A DNA stretch of 64,000 nucleotides from Brasenia schreberi (taxonomy: Eukaryota; Streptophyta; Magnoliopsida; Nymphaeales; Cabombaceae): the NCBI GenBank assembly GCA_036023115.1, contig JAYKKT010000061.1, positions 12,381,001 through 12,445,000 of the forward strand, written 5' to 3'. A model generated the notes under the pieces. The model did no database searches. It saw only the letters and a program-made list of their open reading frames with translations, and was not told the origin of the DNA. Both the position numbers and the translations under genes were made by a program. Each line of letters opens with the position of its first letter. The stretch's first letter is position 1. Positions 44,152 through 56,190 of this stretch are shown here, piece by piece.

Positions 44152-44632
44152 GGGCTGGTAATATAAGAGTTAAACCAACACGAACATGACCCAAAACACA
44201 AAAGTTGTTCAAATCTTTAAGAACCAATAAGAGAGCTGACAAGAATAGGACTTGAAGAAGTTTGTGTTCGGGTCCACTAATTGAAACATTATTAGTACCT
44301 CTCACTGACAAGACATGGCAAATTTTTGAAGGCAGTTATAGAATCTCAATATCATAAACACAAGGATGTATTCATGTTGTCATTTTTTTGTGTTCGTGTC
44401 AGCAACAGGTCGACCAAATAGGACCCATCTTTTTGGATCATCCTGGTGTCGTGCTTTTATGCAGTGTGCTGCATTACGTGCAACTTCACGTCCATGTAGT
44501 GTCATTTGATGCTCATATCAAATTTGATCAACCCAAATACAGTATGAATTTATTTTGATTTCGGATGAATAGGAATATAGACTTGATTCATGTGTGTCGG
44601 CTATCAGGTCGTGTTCATATTCTTAGTCCCAA
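44152..44632. mobile_element. Possible MITE with GGGCT.. ends
   Basis: The left end gggctggtaatataa and the right end, read inward, gggactaagaatatga form an imperfect terminal inverted repeat. Inside, caacacgaacatgacc (left) mirrors ggtcgtgttcatatt (right). Related phrases (gtgtcgtgtcattttgta, aaacgggtc) occur at 48510-48680 and 53940-54000, suggesting a dispersed family. No target duplication was confirmed. Confidence 0.5.
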
Positions 44633-45137
44633 GAACAACTATATTTCTTTTATTACATCTGTTCGTGCAGCAAATGTTAAATCCAAACCTTTTCAAGATA
44701 AAGATCAAATAAATTGTAAACAAATAGATAGCCATTGAACTTGAACTGAAATTTAATATTTTATAGTGTGAATAGTTTCGTGGTTAATCTAAATCTCCAC
44801 ACATGTGCATACACACACATAAATCTCAATCATCTATCTTAAGAGATAGATGGATGAGTTCAAAAGTAAAAAGTATATATATTAATCAAGTAGACCTATA
44901 AAAAGTATATATATTTACTTTCAAACTCAAATATCTTAAAGATAGATTACTGATATAATATGGCAAGCATATTAGACTTTTGCACTCTCTTTATATATAT
45001 ATATGAAAGCCAAATCCTACCCACATCTAATGTGCTCACTCATGCACACCTATTGTTTGTCGATGTTATCAATATAATTTAAAAGGCAATAGTCGAGCAT
45101 GAGAGAACATTATCAGTGGTGAGCAGGACACAATCAC

Positions 45138-45139
45138 TA

Positions 45140-45169
<30 letters not shown>
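45138..45169. repeat. (TA)n(GATA)n microsatellite
   Basis: A TA run followed by four GATA units. Confidence 0.93.
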
Positions 45170-45173
<4 letters not shown>

Positions 45174-45467
45174 CATTCCACCCCTCTCAAAAAATTTCTA
45201 TTTTGACAAAAACCCAAAAAAATGATTGCTTTACCATTAAAGTCAAATTAGTGAAATTCTTCAAATTCAAATGATTTTCTTCAAAGAAATTATGGTTTCA
45301 AACAAAAAATGAAAATGAGACATTGGAAACCAAAGTCACAGAATTTTTGCAAAATGTCAAAAATATCAAAATTACAAAAACCTTTGAAATTCAAAACAAA
45401 ACAAATGCAAACTAGACCTCAAAAACTTGCTCGATCGAGAATAGTCTTCCTCAAGACTCTACACCCA

Positions 45468-45560
45468 AGGGTTAAAGAAGTTCGAGACCCTATACTCATC
45501 AAAAGGGTTAAAGTAGTCTGATACCTTACACTCAACAAAGGGTTAAAGTGGTTGAAACAG
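45468..45560. repeat. About 36-bp degenerate tandem repeat
   Basis: Three units each opening with agggttaaag (45468, 45504, 45539), separated by ..ctcatcaa and ..ctcaacaa spacers. Confidence 0.8.
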
Positions 45561-45569
45561 TAAAAACTA

Positions 45570-47900
45570 AACTCATGAAGCGAAAGCAGGTCACCCATGT
45601 AAACAAACACTAGGATGAGACTCTATTGTGCTCCAAAAAGTATTTGAAGATTTCAATAAAACTCGATGTTTTCAAATATATCTAGAATAAAATATTTGAA
45701 ATAATAAAAAAAAATGTTTGAAACCATAAAATAAAATCTTACCTGAATCAAGCGGAACAGAATTCATTCAAGCCTCAAATTGCAAGGACTTAGAAGACAA
45801 GTCTAGCCTAGATCAAGCCCAAGTCAATTAAGAGACTAGTTGAAAGTTGAAGCACGATCCAATTCAAGTGGCTAACCAAAATTTAAAGTTAAGGTCAAGT
45901 TGCAAATCAAGACCAATGACCATATCAAGTCATAAGCTCGACTAAGACAAGGAATCAGAACATAACTAAGTCACGGGTGGAACGAGCCAAGCTAAAATGT
46001 CAAGAGAGATACTTGGTCAAAATAAATCAAAATCAAGGACAAGATGAATGACACACTCCTACACCTAGACATGAGCTTCACTAGACACCAAGAATCATGG
46101 TTACAATCAAACCAAGCAAGAAGGTCGATTGCCTTAAGACCAAGACCACCTCAAGGGTCGAGCCACTCCAAACCACGCCAAGTGCATGCAATTTGTCTTG
46201 ACTAGTTGCACTTAGGGTTGCACCCTTGACCAAGACCAGCCAACATGGGCTCATGAGAGACCATTCCCATGTCCCACATGACCCATGTGCAGCCCCCAAA
46301 TCTTGAAGTTTTGGATAGATCATGATTCAAATCGGGTTTCTCATGACGAGCCAAAAGATTGATCTAAGGAAGGCCCTAGTGCCCCCTAGAAAATCTATAA
46401 AAGGAGGGCTTGGGCGGTTGATTAGAGGAATTAAAGAGAGAAAAAACAAGGAATTCCTGTAGGTAGAGAGGAAAGGAGAGAGAGAGAGAGAAAGAGGAAG
46501 AAGAAAGAGGAGGCGCCGCTCATCTCCCCTTAGTCGCCGGCCATCATCCACCGGCTACCAAAGTCTCCTTCTAAGTTTCAGGTCCCTTCTTTCCTTTTCT
46601 TTTTAATACTTTCTTATTCTCTTTCATTCAATTTAATGGGATTGTATTTAAGGAGCTTATGTCTCTATCTTTGATATAATATTTGAGGGGTTATCCAGCC
46701 CAATTTCTTTTATGCTTGTTGATGCATTCTATGTGTTGATTCTTAGTTTCTTCTACCACAATATATATTGTAAGATCTTATATCCCCTAATCCCCTCTAT
46801 GCGTAAGCTATAATGATAATTTCCTTGAATTATTTAAGTTACTTATGCTTTGATTGTTGTGGATTGCATTTTAATTCGATCGAATGCATGCACGTATCTT
46901 CTAGAAACTGAAACTCGATTTTCTGCATCCAGTACGCATCCGATGACTGATTTTATTTCATACTCTATTTTCTAAATGTGATGAAATTTGACACACCTAA
47001 TCTACATAAACAGACCCACAATTTGTAAAATTTGGAGAAAACTAAACAAAGTCTCTAAACCTTGTATATCCTGCAACAGAGTTTTGGTCAAAATCTCATA
47101 ACTTTGGTTTTAATGAACCAATTGGATTGAAAAGGGTTCCGTTGGAAAGAAGAGATACATAGCTTTCCAACGAGACTAGTTTCATAAAAATAAAAAATAT
47201 CAGTGCTGAGATACAATTACTTTTCTAAGCCTTTGTGTCTTTGTCATAGATCTGTCCCGAATACCCGATTAAGGGACATTTGTTGATTTAATTTCACATA
47301 TCTACAACATATCAAATTAGAACAAAAATAGTTTGAGAATCTCATATCCTAATCTACTTTGTATAAAATTTTGAGGATTTTTAGAGACTCGAAAACTATC
47401 CACAAAATTATGAAATAAGTTTCTTAAAACATAACTAGTTTCTGTTTTTCAGAACTTGAGTTGTTCTAAGTCAATGCGTGATTTCTCAATTTTTGAAAGA
47501 TCATTTAAATTGGAAACTTGTTTTGAAAATTTACCAAATCCTAAAATAATTTTTCAAGCGTCTAGGTTGACCCTTGAGCATCAGTTCAAGAAGGCCTACG
47601 TCGATAAAACTCTCTTATCTACAATCGCTAAGAAGTCAAGAATTTTTTATACGCCATTGGTGTTCTTTCTAATCTCTATACATTTCACGACAATGTGAAA
47701 CCAAGAGATGTGGCTCTTAATATTATTTGTGGTATTCACATAGTTAATAAATATCCGCTGCTAGTAAGGTTACATGAGGAACGAATGAAAAGAATTAACG
47801 CTAAAGAAAAGCTGTTTTAGTGACCCACAATCAAGGGTGGCAACATTCAAATCCTGGTGAATCAGTTGGGTTCGAATATGGAATTACAAGAACCCCGATT
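45570..47900. other. Unresolved repeat-like region with a promoter-like segment
   Basis: No supported coding region. At 46395 ctataaaagg is followed 40-110 bases later by a purine-rich leader (gagagagagagagaaagagg at 46474 on) and GC-richer sequence near 46510, the look of an LTR or retroelement leader, but I found no matching second LTR, primer site or pol domain. The stretch 47090-47200 (ggttccgttggaaagaag, tagctttccaacgag) is short-inverted-repeat rich. The plus strand 47456-47698 is open for 80 codons, family unknown. Confidence 0.35.
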
Positions 47901-47929
47901 TGTATTTAAAAAGTTGCAAAAGAATCACA

Positions 47930-48055
47930 ATGAGCAAATAGCTCACTTGGCTACGAGGTGAACTCACAAGTTGAAGGTCATGACTTTGATACCTGGGGCA
48001 TATAGCTTCGGCTTCCCCACCATACCCAAAATAAAGAAAAAAAGAGAACTTCGTT
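47930..48055 (+). mobile_element. tRNA-derived SINE-like element
   Basis: Contains a box-A-like TAGCTCACTTGGCTACGAGG, a weakened box-B-like ACTTTGATACC about 45 bases on, a body with GGCATATAGCTTCGGC, and an A-rich tail (aaaataaagaaaaaaagag). The same body recurs at about 49005-49075 and 54215-54270. Target duplication not resolved. Confidence 0.6.
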
Positions 48056-48076
48056 TTTCTAGTAGTGGCTGACATG

Positions 48077-48092
48077 ATTTGTGTGTGTGTGT
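48077..48092. repeat. Short (GT)n run
   Basis: About eight GT units. Confidence 0.85.
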
Positions 48093-49004
48093 AAGCATGC
48101 GTGACATGTTCTTAGTAGATCAGGATTGTATGGCATCTCCTAGATCAGCTGATCCGGTCACTCGGGCATATTGTACGGTCACTGGAAAATTGTTGAACCT
48201 TGCGTTCTTCAAAATATCACACAGTGCAATGCACCATGCCATGGGTTCGGGTCCGGGTCTTGGTCCAGAGCTGATCCAAAATATCATATTCCTAAGGAAC
48301 ACGTCATCGTAAACATGAAAAATGAACTTTTGCAGTGCATGGGAACAAATGCATGAACAGAATGAAAATAACGGCGGAAAAAAGTGGCAAATCTTGAACC
48401 GCTGTGGGCTACCAATTGGATTTGGATCTGAATCAAGGCATCCGTAATCAAGTCCGATCATATTGGCTGTCTTTTGCAGGCCGTCAGTGTTGTTCTTGAA
48501 AGGCAAAGTTTAGTGCTTGTGTCGTGTCATTTTGTATTCTTGTCAAAACGGGTCTATCCAACAATGCCAGATTTTGGTATTTCTGATTTACTTCATTTGC
48601 GTGCTATATTGCTAGCAGTTTCGTGTTTCAGGTTTGCCATTCAACGTGTCATTCCATATTCATGTCGAAAACAGGTCAATTATAATATGAAGCCATTTTC
48701 TTCGCGATACCTTTTTTTTTTGGTGTTACAATGGGAGGACAAGCTAAACACACACACATGCACGCATGCACCCCCCTGGGCTGGGGCATCCAATCCACCC
48801 CAAATTTGGAAAATCAACATCCCAAATTCTCAATGTTCGAAGCATGGGATATAAATAAATAATACGTCACGCTACCCTAAATTGTTCTGCTGGCTATTCA
48901 ACTCATCCTAAAAAATTGTGTAGATCTGCTACTGTTCAAATGCATATTCTTTGTATATACAGAGTCTTAATTAATGAGGTTCACTCACAGAGTTACCTCA
49001 CCTC

Positions 49005-49075
49005 GCAGGGGACTTGACTCACAAGAAGAACCTGGGGCATGCATACCTGGCTTCGGTATCCCCATTCTAAAAAAG
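49005..49075 (+). mobile_element. SINE fragment
   Basis: ggggacttgactcacaag, cctggggcatgcatacc, ggcttcggtatccccattc: the 3' half of the same SINE type as 47930-48055. Confidence 0.5.
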
Positions 49076-49189
49076 GAATCCAATTGAACTACTAGCATCC
49101 TATTCTCTCTCTCTTCCATATATATATATATAAACACATATTCGTTCCCAAATTTCTCTACTTTTTCAAACTTTATATTGTTTTGATAA

Positions 49190-49191
<2 letters not shown>

Positions 49192-49254
<63 letters not shown>
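49192..49254. repeat. (TA)n(GA)n compound microsatellite
   Basis: About 15 TA units passing straight into about 16 GA units. Confidence 0.97.
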
Positions 49255-49257
<3 letters not shown>

Positions 49258-49977
49258 CTTTCCCAAATTTCTCTAGTTTTCAAACTTTATATTGTTTTGA
49301 TAAAAAAAGAACCATTTTTACTTACATCACCGATCTCCTATGAATAAGAAGCTGTATCCTCAAATTCTCAAAGTTCAAACAGTCATTTTATCAGAGTTCC
49401 ATGGTTGACAAATAAAGAATAGCAAAATTTGATGATTTAGAAGGATATTGCTTGTAAATATTGTCTTACCTTTTTCACATTTCATTGGTTTTCCAAAATT
49501 TATATTGTTTTGATCAATAAGAAACAGGTTTTATATCACCCATTTCCAGTGAAAGCGAAGTTTCCTCAAAAGCCTCAAAATTCAACAGTCAGTCTATAAA
49601 ATTTCGAGATAGATATTTTAATAAATGTCAATCTTTGATGACCTACAAGAATATTGTTTATCTAGCTCAATACACTAACTTAAAAGTGCGGCTCAAATTG
49701 TAGTTAAACAAACACAAAACTATGTGCATATATGTGTCTAAGAACACAGACATCAACTATTCAAAATATTATTATTTGGACAAATAGATTGAGCTTTTCA
49801 ATTTTAAAATTGGCAGTCTTAGCTTTTTCGGCTTGTAGAACTTCATCCTATTGCATACCGTGCACAACCACACAGATACTTTCCTGAAGAAACTGCATAA
49901 ACGCAACTTATAGAGGCCTGCTCAAGTATATAAGATACGTTCATATATATGTATAAACATATATGTGTTTGTGTGTG

Positions 49978-49978
<1 letters not shown>

Positions 49979-50022
<44 letters not shown>
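49979..50022. repeat. (GA)n microsatellite
   Basis: About 22 GA units, next to a short (GT)n run at 49965-49978. Confidence 0.97.
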
Positions 50023-50024
<2 letters not shown>

Positions 50025-50122
50025 GGAAGTCTTAAGTTGGGAGTAATTTCAAAATTTGCTGATACGAACCGTAGTACCCTACCACAGTTCACAAGAATAG
50101 CCATACAACCAGTTCAAAATAA

Positions 50123-50416
50123 TCAGATATAGATGGTGTAACGCATGGTATCACGTACAATCATCTCCCCGGCCCTCGACTCCGTCTCGCTATTATTCTC
50201 CGGATCTTTCTCTCCGGCGGCGGCGCAGGATATGTGCTTGAGGAGAGAGAGGCGGAGCCAGATCATCTTGTAGAGCATTGCGAGTCTTCCATCCGTCACG
50301 GCGACCTCCCTCCTCTGGCTTTCCGCCAATATCGGCTTCTCCTCATCGGTAACATGCCTCCCCTTCTTGGATCGCCTCCCCACCTTCTTCAGGGCCGCCA
50401 CAATGTATTGAAGCAT
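50123..50416 (-). CDS. Small open gene, 97 codons, function unknown
   Basis: ATG at 50416 (context aagaaggATGC) to a stop at 50123-50125. The protein starts MLQYIVAALKKVGRRSKKG, has a charged middle (VTDEEKPILAESQRR), a hydrophobic/basic stretch (LAMLYKMIWLRLSLLKH) and an acidic tail (AGEKDPENNSETESRAGE). No signal peptide or domain that I recognise. The coding part is clearly richer in G and C than its surroundings and has no stops or repeats, and a TATA box lies 90 bases upstream with a CT/CA-rich leader between. That makes it the best candidate for a complete protein gene here. It may continue in further exons: the last codons (YTIYI) look like read-through, so a splice donor before them is possible. 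Confidence 0.55.
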   Translation of the reverse strand: MLQYIVAALKKVGRRSKKGRHVTDEEKPILAESQRREVAVTDGRLAMLYKMIWLRLSLLKHISCAAAGEKDPENNSETESRAGEMIVRDTMRYTIYI

Positions 50417-50504
50417 CCTTCTTACCGAGAGAGAGTGAGAGAAAGAGAGAGTGTGTGTGTATGTATGTGTGTTTAGATGCAGAAAGATATACATTATCGC
50501 GAAC

Positions 50505-50515
50505 CCTATTTATAG
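50505..50515 (-). promoter_or_regulatory. TATA box for the small gene
   Basis: The minus strand reads CTATAAATAGG. Transcription would begin about 30 bases on (near 50480), leaving a 60-70 base leader rich in CA and CT repeats before the ATG at 50416. Inferred from sequence only. Confidence 0.6.
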
Positions 50516-51054
50516 TATGGAAAAAGGCTTGCTTAGTGTCGTCATCGATACGACGAGGTGGAGATTTGCACAGTGTGAGACGCCAATGCTTTTCACGAGA
50601 CCGAGCGGAGAAGGACGAGTACGAAGCGGTTGTGGGTCCTCAAGCATAGCTGTATAGCTTGGATAAGAGTTAGGTCAATGCAGGTTCAAGGTTTTGTAAA
50701 GATCGATCTGTTCTAATAGTATCTCAATCAATACGAGTTGGATTTCTTGATTCTTGACGCGCTAAATGGTGTATCGATAGGGCTTTTTTGAAAACCAGGG
50801 GTCAGTAAATTTGGGAGAATGAATGGGATTTACTCCGGTGCTTGTTTATCTTAGAGAAACCTGGCTTGTCTTGCCAAAACAATGTTGTGATTTTTTGCAA
50901 CACTTACTACGTAGTAGCATCGGCATGCTTCAGCGATGTCTCTCTCATTACAGCTCTGCGGTTCTTGATACTTAGAACAATAGGGAAACAAGGACATCTG
51001 CTGAATCTAGAATCATGCGACATCGATGAGAAATGAATCCGTCACCTCTACATT

Positions 51055-51400
51055 AGGGCATAATTTCGGTTGTTGTCATTGAACTTGTTTCGACTGTTTA
51101 AAAGAGCAGCTGTAAAATGCAATTCCCATAATCGTAAACGTAATTATGACAATTCAAACAGTCGGAAGTCGCAATAGTTTTAATTGGAAAACAATATTCG
51201 GAGTATTCCCCCCCAACGGTTGAAATTCTTTCATCATAGAGAGTCGGAATAAAGCCTATCGTATTCCAGTTGTCTCGAGCAACTGCAATTAGTGTCTATT
51301 GCAACATCTAAGAACGGTCAATGTTGAAACAGTCAAAACAAGTCATGACGGTCCACAACAAACGTAACTGGTATGACAATCCGAATAAGACGTCTTAAAT
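51055..51400. repeat. Imperfect inverted-repeat element
   Basis: The left arm (ttgttgtcattgaacttgtttcgactgttt near 51070) is complemented by the right arm (aaacagtcaaaacaagtcatgac near 51332). Short inner matches (aaacagtcgg near 51156) add to it. Possibly a foldback or Mutator-like MITE; the ends were not resolved. Confidence 0.4.
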
Positions 51401-51599
51401 TCAAAATTTTAGAATTTACAAAATTATTTGAAAATTATTTGATAACTTGGACATAATACGTAACAATGATAAATTAATTAAGTATTATACATAACATAAA
51501 AAAATGAATCACATAATTACAAAATATGAATACTATATTGATTTATTTAAATGTTTAAAAGATAAATAGGAGAACCGTTTAGTTTACATGTGCACATTA

Positions 51600-52860
51600 C
51601 AAATATATGTTCATAAACAACCACGACATGTCAACCTATCCTAAAACTCTAATGATGCATCTTATCTATCTTTCATGTACATTGGTCTCGAGACTCCCTG
51701 TGATTCTGCAGTTTTTAAATAACATATAAAATATATTATCAATACTTATGGTTGTTGTGATGCGGATGGAACGCCTACATTACAAGCTGAACTAGATCCT
51801 CAATGTGATTGATTCTCAATTCTCGAAATCTGTGTTAACACACTTTACAGTTAATTGCTTCACTAGTAAGATCACTAGCAAAAACAATAAACAATTAGAA
51901 AACTTTCCTGGTTTTTTATATTATCAATCGAGTATGACCAGGAACATATTGATATTCATCAAAACACTTTTTGTCTTCGTGAGTGTGCCGATACCCAAGC
52001 CTCTCTCATACCTACGAGGATGCTTTTCGCGAACACATTCCATCACTTTCTTAAAATAGTTGGCTTTCTTAAAAGAGTTGGCGATAGATGATGAACTTGA
52101 TTCACCAAATATTTTCATATTCTTCAAACGTTTTTCTATTCAAGAACAATATTAGGTTATACAATAAACTAAAAAAAGTGAAATCAAATATAAAAGAAGA
52201 AATTAAATTAAATACCTACGCAAGTCCTCCTAGTTTCTTTATAAAAAAAACTCTTCAATTATTTTATCTTTGTAGTAGTCCATAGAGGTAGCCATACACA
52301 AGTATACTTCTTCCTATAATTGAAGATATTATAATTAATTAGCTATATGTAATAGACAAAAACATGATATGATTGATTAAAAATTGAAAACTTGATATGC
52401 TTACCGGATTATAACAATGTGTAGCTATCGATGTAGCTCCCCGGTTCTATCTAATCTTGCTTTGCATGAGTTGCTCTCATGTTCAAGCTTTATTATATTT
52501 TTGCAAAGAAGTTTGTTGGTTTGTGATTGTTCATGAACAGTTGTAATTGAAAAACAATTTGTTTTTGAAGCCAAAGAACCATTACCATAGTAAGCCATTG
52601 ACTTAGTAAAATAAACTAAAATACTTTAAAAATTATTTACTTACAATAATATTAAAAAAGAGAAATTAGAGATAGATGTTGAAATAAGAGCTGCACCATT
52701 CAAAATGATAAAACTTAAATAAGCAAAGAGTGACCGTCGTAGGAAGAACAAGAACTTGTGAGTTGTTTGTTTTGTGTTTGTAAGAATTGTTATTTATAGG
52801 AAGAAAAATATTAGTCATAAAAAGTGTGTTTTTTAAATATATTTTATTCACGAATCCAAG
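51600..52860. other. AT-rich region with short minus-strand coding-like pieces
   Basis: The minus strand 52127-51924 reads VMECVREKHPRRYERGLGIG, and an upstream piece (52300-52260) reads YLCMATSMDYYKDKIIEE. They could be exons of a transposase-like or host gene, with a splice-like ttgaatag acceptor between, but I cannot name a family. Confidence 0.35.
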
Positions 52861-53160
52861 CACAGGTCAGTCATGGTTGACAGCTGAGCCCTGTCCGTTA
52901 ATGAGACGGTAAGCCTGGTTGACCCAAAGCCAATATGCTGACACCATGTGGCACCGGCATTTTAAAAGGGTATTTCAGGCGGTTAACCTGATGCGAACCA
53001 ATAAGTAGGTGGCACGGGTGCCCACTTTATTTTTTAAAATAAAACTACACGTGGTGACGTGAGCACCTACTTGACCTGATTGTCAGGTCAATCAAGCGTC
53101 AGCCGAGTTGAACTTCGTCTGGTAAGCCGACATCGTGTGGTGCTCATTTTTTTTACCAAT

Positions 53161-53364
53161 AGTTCCGGGTCAAAACTGACTCAGTGGCCTGAATTGGAAC
53201 CGAACTATTGTAACCCAGTTCCAAGGATCACTAAGCCGTAATCGAACGGGGAGGTTTCCCGTTATGTTCTGGAACCGGAACTGACAGTTAAAGTTCCAAC
53301 TGCTTTGCAGGCCGATTCGGTTTTGGTTCAAACTGTCTAACTGGTTCTGAACTGGCCATGTCTA
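53161..53364. mobile_element. Truncated relative of the GGTTCC-rich MITE
   Basis: The right end gaactggccatgtcta matches the right end of the MITE at 43798. The body has the same ggttcc/ggaacc content (ttctggaaccggaactg, ggttctgaactgg). The left terminal repeat is not recognisable. Confidence 0.6.
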
Positions 53365-54189
53365 GATTAAATGCATGGACTCAACAGTTGATCTCTTTAT
53401 TTACTAGATACCATTTCTTCCCTTTTAAAGCAATAGGCATCTATTTGTAACATACTCTCTATATACTTTGTTCTTTATTATAAGAAAAAAGGTCCTATAA
53501 CCCTCCTTTTCACTTGATCACGAGGCCCATGAGCAGCCCAGCCCTAAGGATTCTTTGGAACTAGTCCCGAATTGGCAATCAAACATGCCCTTAGGTTCCA
53601 CAGGCTTTTCTTTTGGCTTGGAGGACCAACCACATGAATATGGTGGCTCCACTGGAAGATATATAAAAACTGACAGGGGTCCGCCTAATCCATCTTGGAA
53701 ATACAAAAGGAAACAAAAAAAGTTGAGCCTATAGTTGAACAGGTTCATATATAAAATGCTCACTAGGATCACTTAGGTTCAGTCAATTCCAAATAATTCT
53801 GGCTTGGCTTAGTTTAGTTCTTGAATAATTTTGATCCAAACTTGAAGAGTGAGTCAAATGTGAGACCAGATCCTGTTTCATGATTCACTGTGAGCCTTTG
53901 TTTTTGGTCTCCTGTACACTTGTGCTCCCCCGCGAATTTCATGTTTTGGTTCGTGTCAGTGTTGTGCCTTTCGTGTTCATGTTAGAAATAGGTCAACCAA
54001 CAATGCAATTCTTCTTGTTTACCTGAGGATCACTACCTTGGGTGAGATCAGGCATCCGCCTTACCCAAATTTAAGGAAAACAAAGAAAGATATGTGCAAA
54101 CCGTGGGCAATAATTGTAACTTACCGTTTAAACCGTAACATATTTTCTTAGGCTTGTGTATGAAACTTTCAACTACACCTACTCCAGTG

Positions 54190-54283
54190 CCATTGCTCTT
54201 AGTGGAGAGTTCGACTCCCAAAGGGTGTACGTGTTAGCCTTCGGCTTCTTCTGGTGAAAAAGAAAGAAAGAAAAAGAAGGTAC
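54190..54283 (+). mobile_element. SINE fragment with a good box B
   Basis: GAGAGTTCGACTCCC contains a perfect RNA polymerase III box B (GTTCGANNCC). It is followed by gttagccttcggcttcttc and an A/G-rich tail (gaaaaagaaagaaagaaaaag). The box A half is degraded. Confidence 0.6.
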
Positions 54284-55669
54284 AGCCCAATGTATAACGA
54301 GAAATATGCCCAAGTTACAAACCCTAGGTGGTTGACTCATAAGTTAAGGTCATGAGTAACTTTACTTTTTACTTGATTATAAGATCGATTAGTGACCCAC
54401 TTGAGTCTTAAGATCATGATAGTTTTAGTAACCCACTTGAATCTAAAGTGACAATTTTGCATACAGCCCCCGACTCACCTTAGAGTGCATGTGAGCACAA
54501 GTTTTCAGCCGGCATCCATATTTGAAGTGATGTTCCACGATGTATATCCGCCTAGAGCTGTTAGCAGATCAACAAGGCATTGCCTTTCCTCGAAGTTCTT
54601 AGTTCCATTTCCGTACCAAAAAAAGAAAAAGCTTTACTGAATGGTTCTTAAAAACCAGTTGCAGATCTATAGGCAAGGTAGAGCATAAAAGGAAAAACCA
54701 TAAAAGAAAATCGTTATCTTCACATACTTGCATGGGAGAAATGAGCACCCTCTATAGGTACATATGAGTATCAATGTATTTCTCCCAAGATAAAATGATC
54801 ATCATGGTAGGAATACGGACATCGACTCAAGACACCCTCGACTATATCTCAATCACCTATCTCAATGGAGAGAACACATAGTTTATCATAGAAACACTAG
54901 GAAGCAAAGGATGGAGAGAGAGAGAATGCAGAGGTTTTAAGTAATGGTACTCATTAGAGAGCCCTAATAAGGTTTTATAATAAAACTATAGATTTGTTCC
55001 AAGAGACGTCTCCTCAAGTATGCTCCATAACTACAAGTCTTTTTATAAAAAGATTCACTTGCCGTTAGATCAAAAGTTTTTTGTAAAAAGAATATCGAAG
55101 ACCCAAAATAATTCTCAAACTTCAACCTAGTTTGGCCCGATATGCACGTGTGTATGCGTGTGTAGTCATCCATGTCCTCCCAATTCTTTAAACTAAAATT
55201 CATCAGCGATCATTTAAAATACATGCAGGGATTCTTCCAACCATCTATATATCATGTAAAGCATTTCAGAGTCCTTAACATGTTAAGCACACTTGAGGCC
55301 TAGGATTCTAGTGAAATGTGGCATTCACTCTTGATCCGTCACTAAATCTAGTTTTGGGTGGTCATATCTCACCTTAGTTATGCCCCAAAGAGGGCTCCTT
55401 CGAGGAACGAAAGCAAATATTGATTTGATGAATAGACAAAACAAAAGAGACAACTCATGTGACGTCCTAAGATCATACATATTTGCTGGTGATGTATATA
55501 TTCATACCTCTTCTGCACGCTAGGCTCACAAATGGTGCCCTTCACTTTGAGGACACCTGCAATAGCTTTCTTGGGGATCAACACCCTTGATACCAACTTG
55601 TTTTATATGGATTTCAACCTTCAAAGTACAAGCTCCATTGATGTTTTAATCTTTAAAGATTTATGTTTC

Positions 55670-55815
55670 TCTCTTTATAAGGTGTTTTATCAGTCTATTA
55701 ATGCTTCTCCGGTTATTTAACTCGCAATTATCAAATTAATGATCTCTTTATAAGTTGTTTTATCAGTCTCTTAATGCTTCTCCGGTTATTTGATTCGCAA
55801 TTATCAAATTAATGA
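55670..55815. repeat. 73-bp tandem duplication
   Basis: Units 55670-55742 and 55743-55815 (tctctttataag..., atgcttctccggttattt...), about five differences. It ends exactly next to the Copia-4 5' LTR. Confidence 0.93.
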
Positions 55816-55820
55816 TCAAG

Positions 55821-56173
55821 TTCTCTTCTCGAATTTCATGAGTTCCTTTTTGAACAGGTAAACTTTATTCGAAAACTGTTTTGCTTTTGAAAAAGTCTTA
55901 GGCATATCCCGGATTAACATGGAATGACTTTTTTAAAAGGAAAGTCTAGAGAGGAAAACTCGGAAGAAAAAGCCAGATATATATATACAACAAAACAATA
56001 CAGAAAAAGTGTGAAAAAACACACATTGCCTTCTTCTTGAGAAAAAAACCTCTACAGGTAACCTTGTTCCTCCTCTCTCTCTCTTTCTTTTCATTATCTC
56101 GTCTAAAAGTATACGACTATTGCTGAAACACTAGAACCCTCTACATACGTGTAGAGAACTGTTGGCTCCATCA
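55821..56173 (+). repeat. Copia-4 5' LTR
   Basis: About 353 bp. It shares atatatatacaacaaaacaat and agaaccctct... blocks with 60842-61248. The exact outer boundary is uncertain because the TG start is not visible. Confidence 0.8.
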
Positions 56174-56177
56174 CTCA

Positions 56178-56190
56178 TATCAGAGCCTCC
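56178..56190 (+). other. Copia-4 primer binding site
   Basis: ATATCAGAGCCTC, the tRNA-iMet site core TATCAGAGCC, four bases after the LTR end. Confidence 0.75.

Noticed and set aside
46327..46551. 74-codon minus-strand frame in the GA-rich leader
   Set aside because: Ser/Leu/Phe-rich translation of a purine-rich run; no independent support.
45570..47900. A complete gypsy-type LTR element
   Set aside because: A TATA-like box and leader-like purine tract are present, but no second LTR, primer site or pol domain was found.
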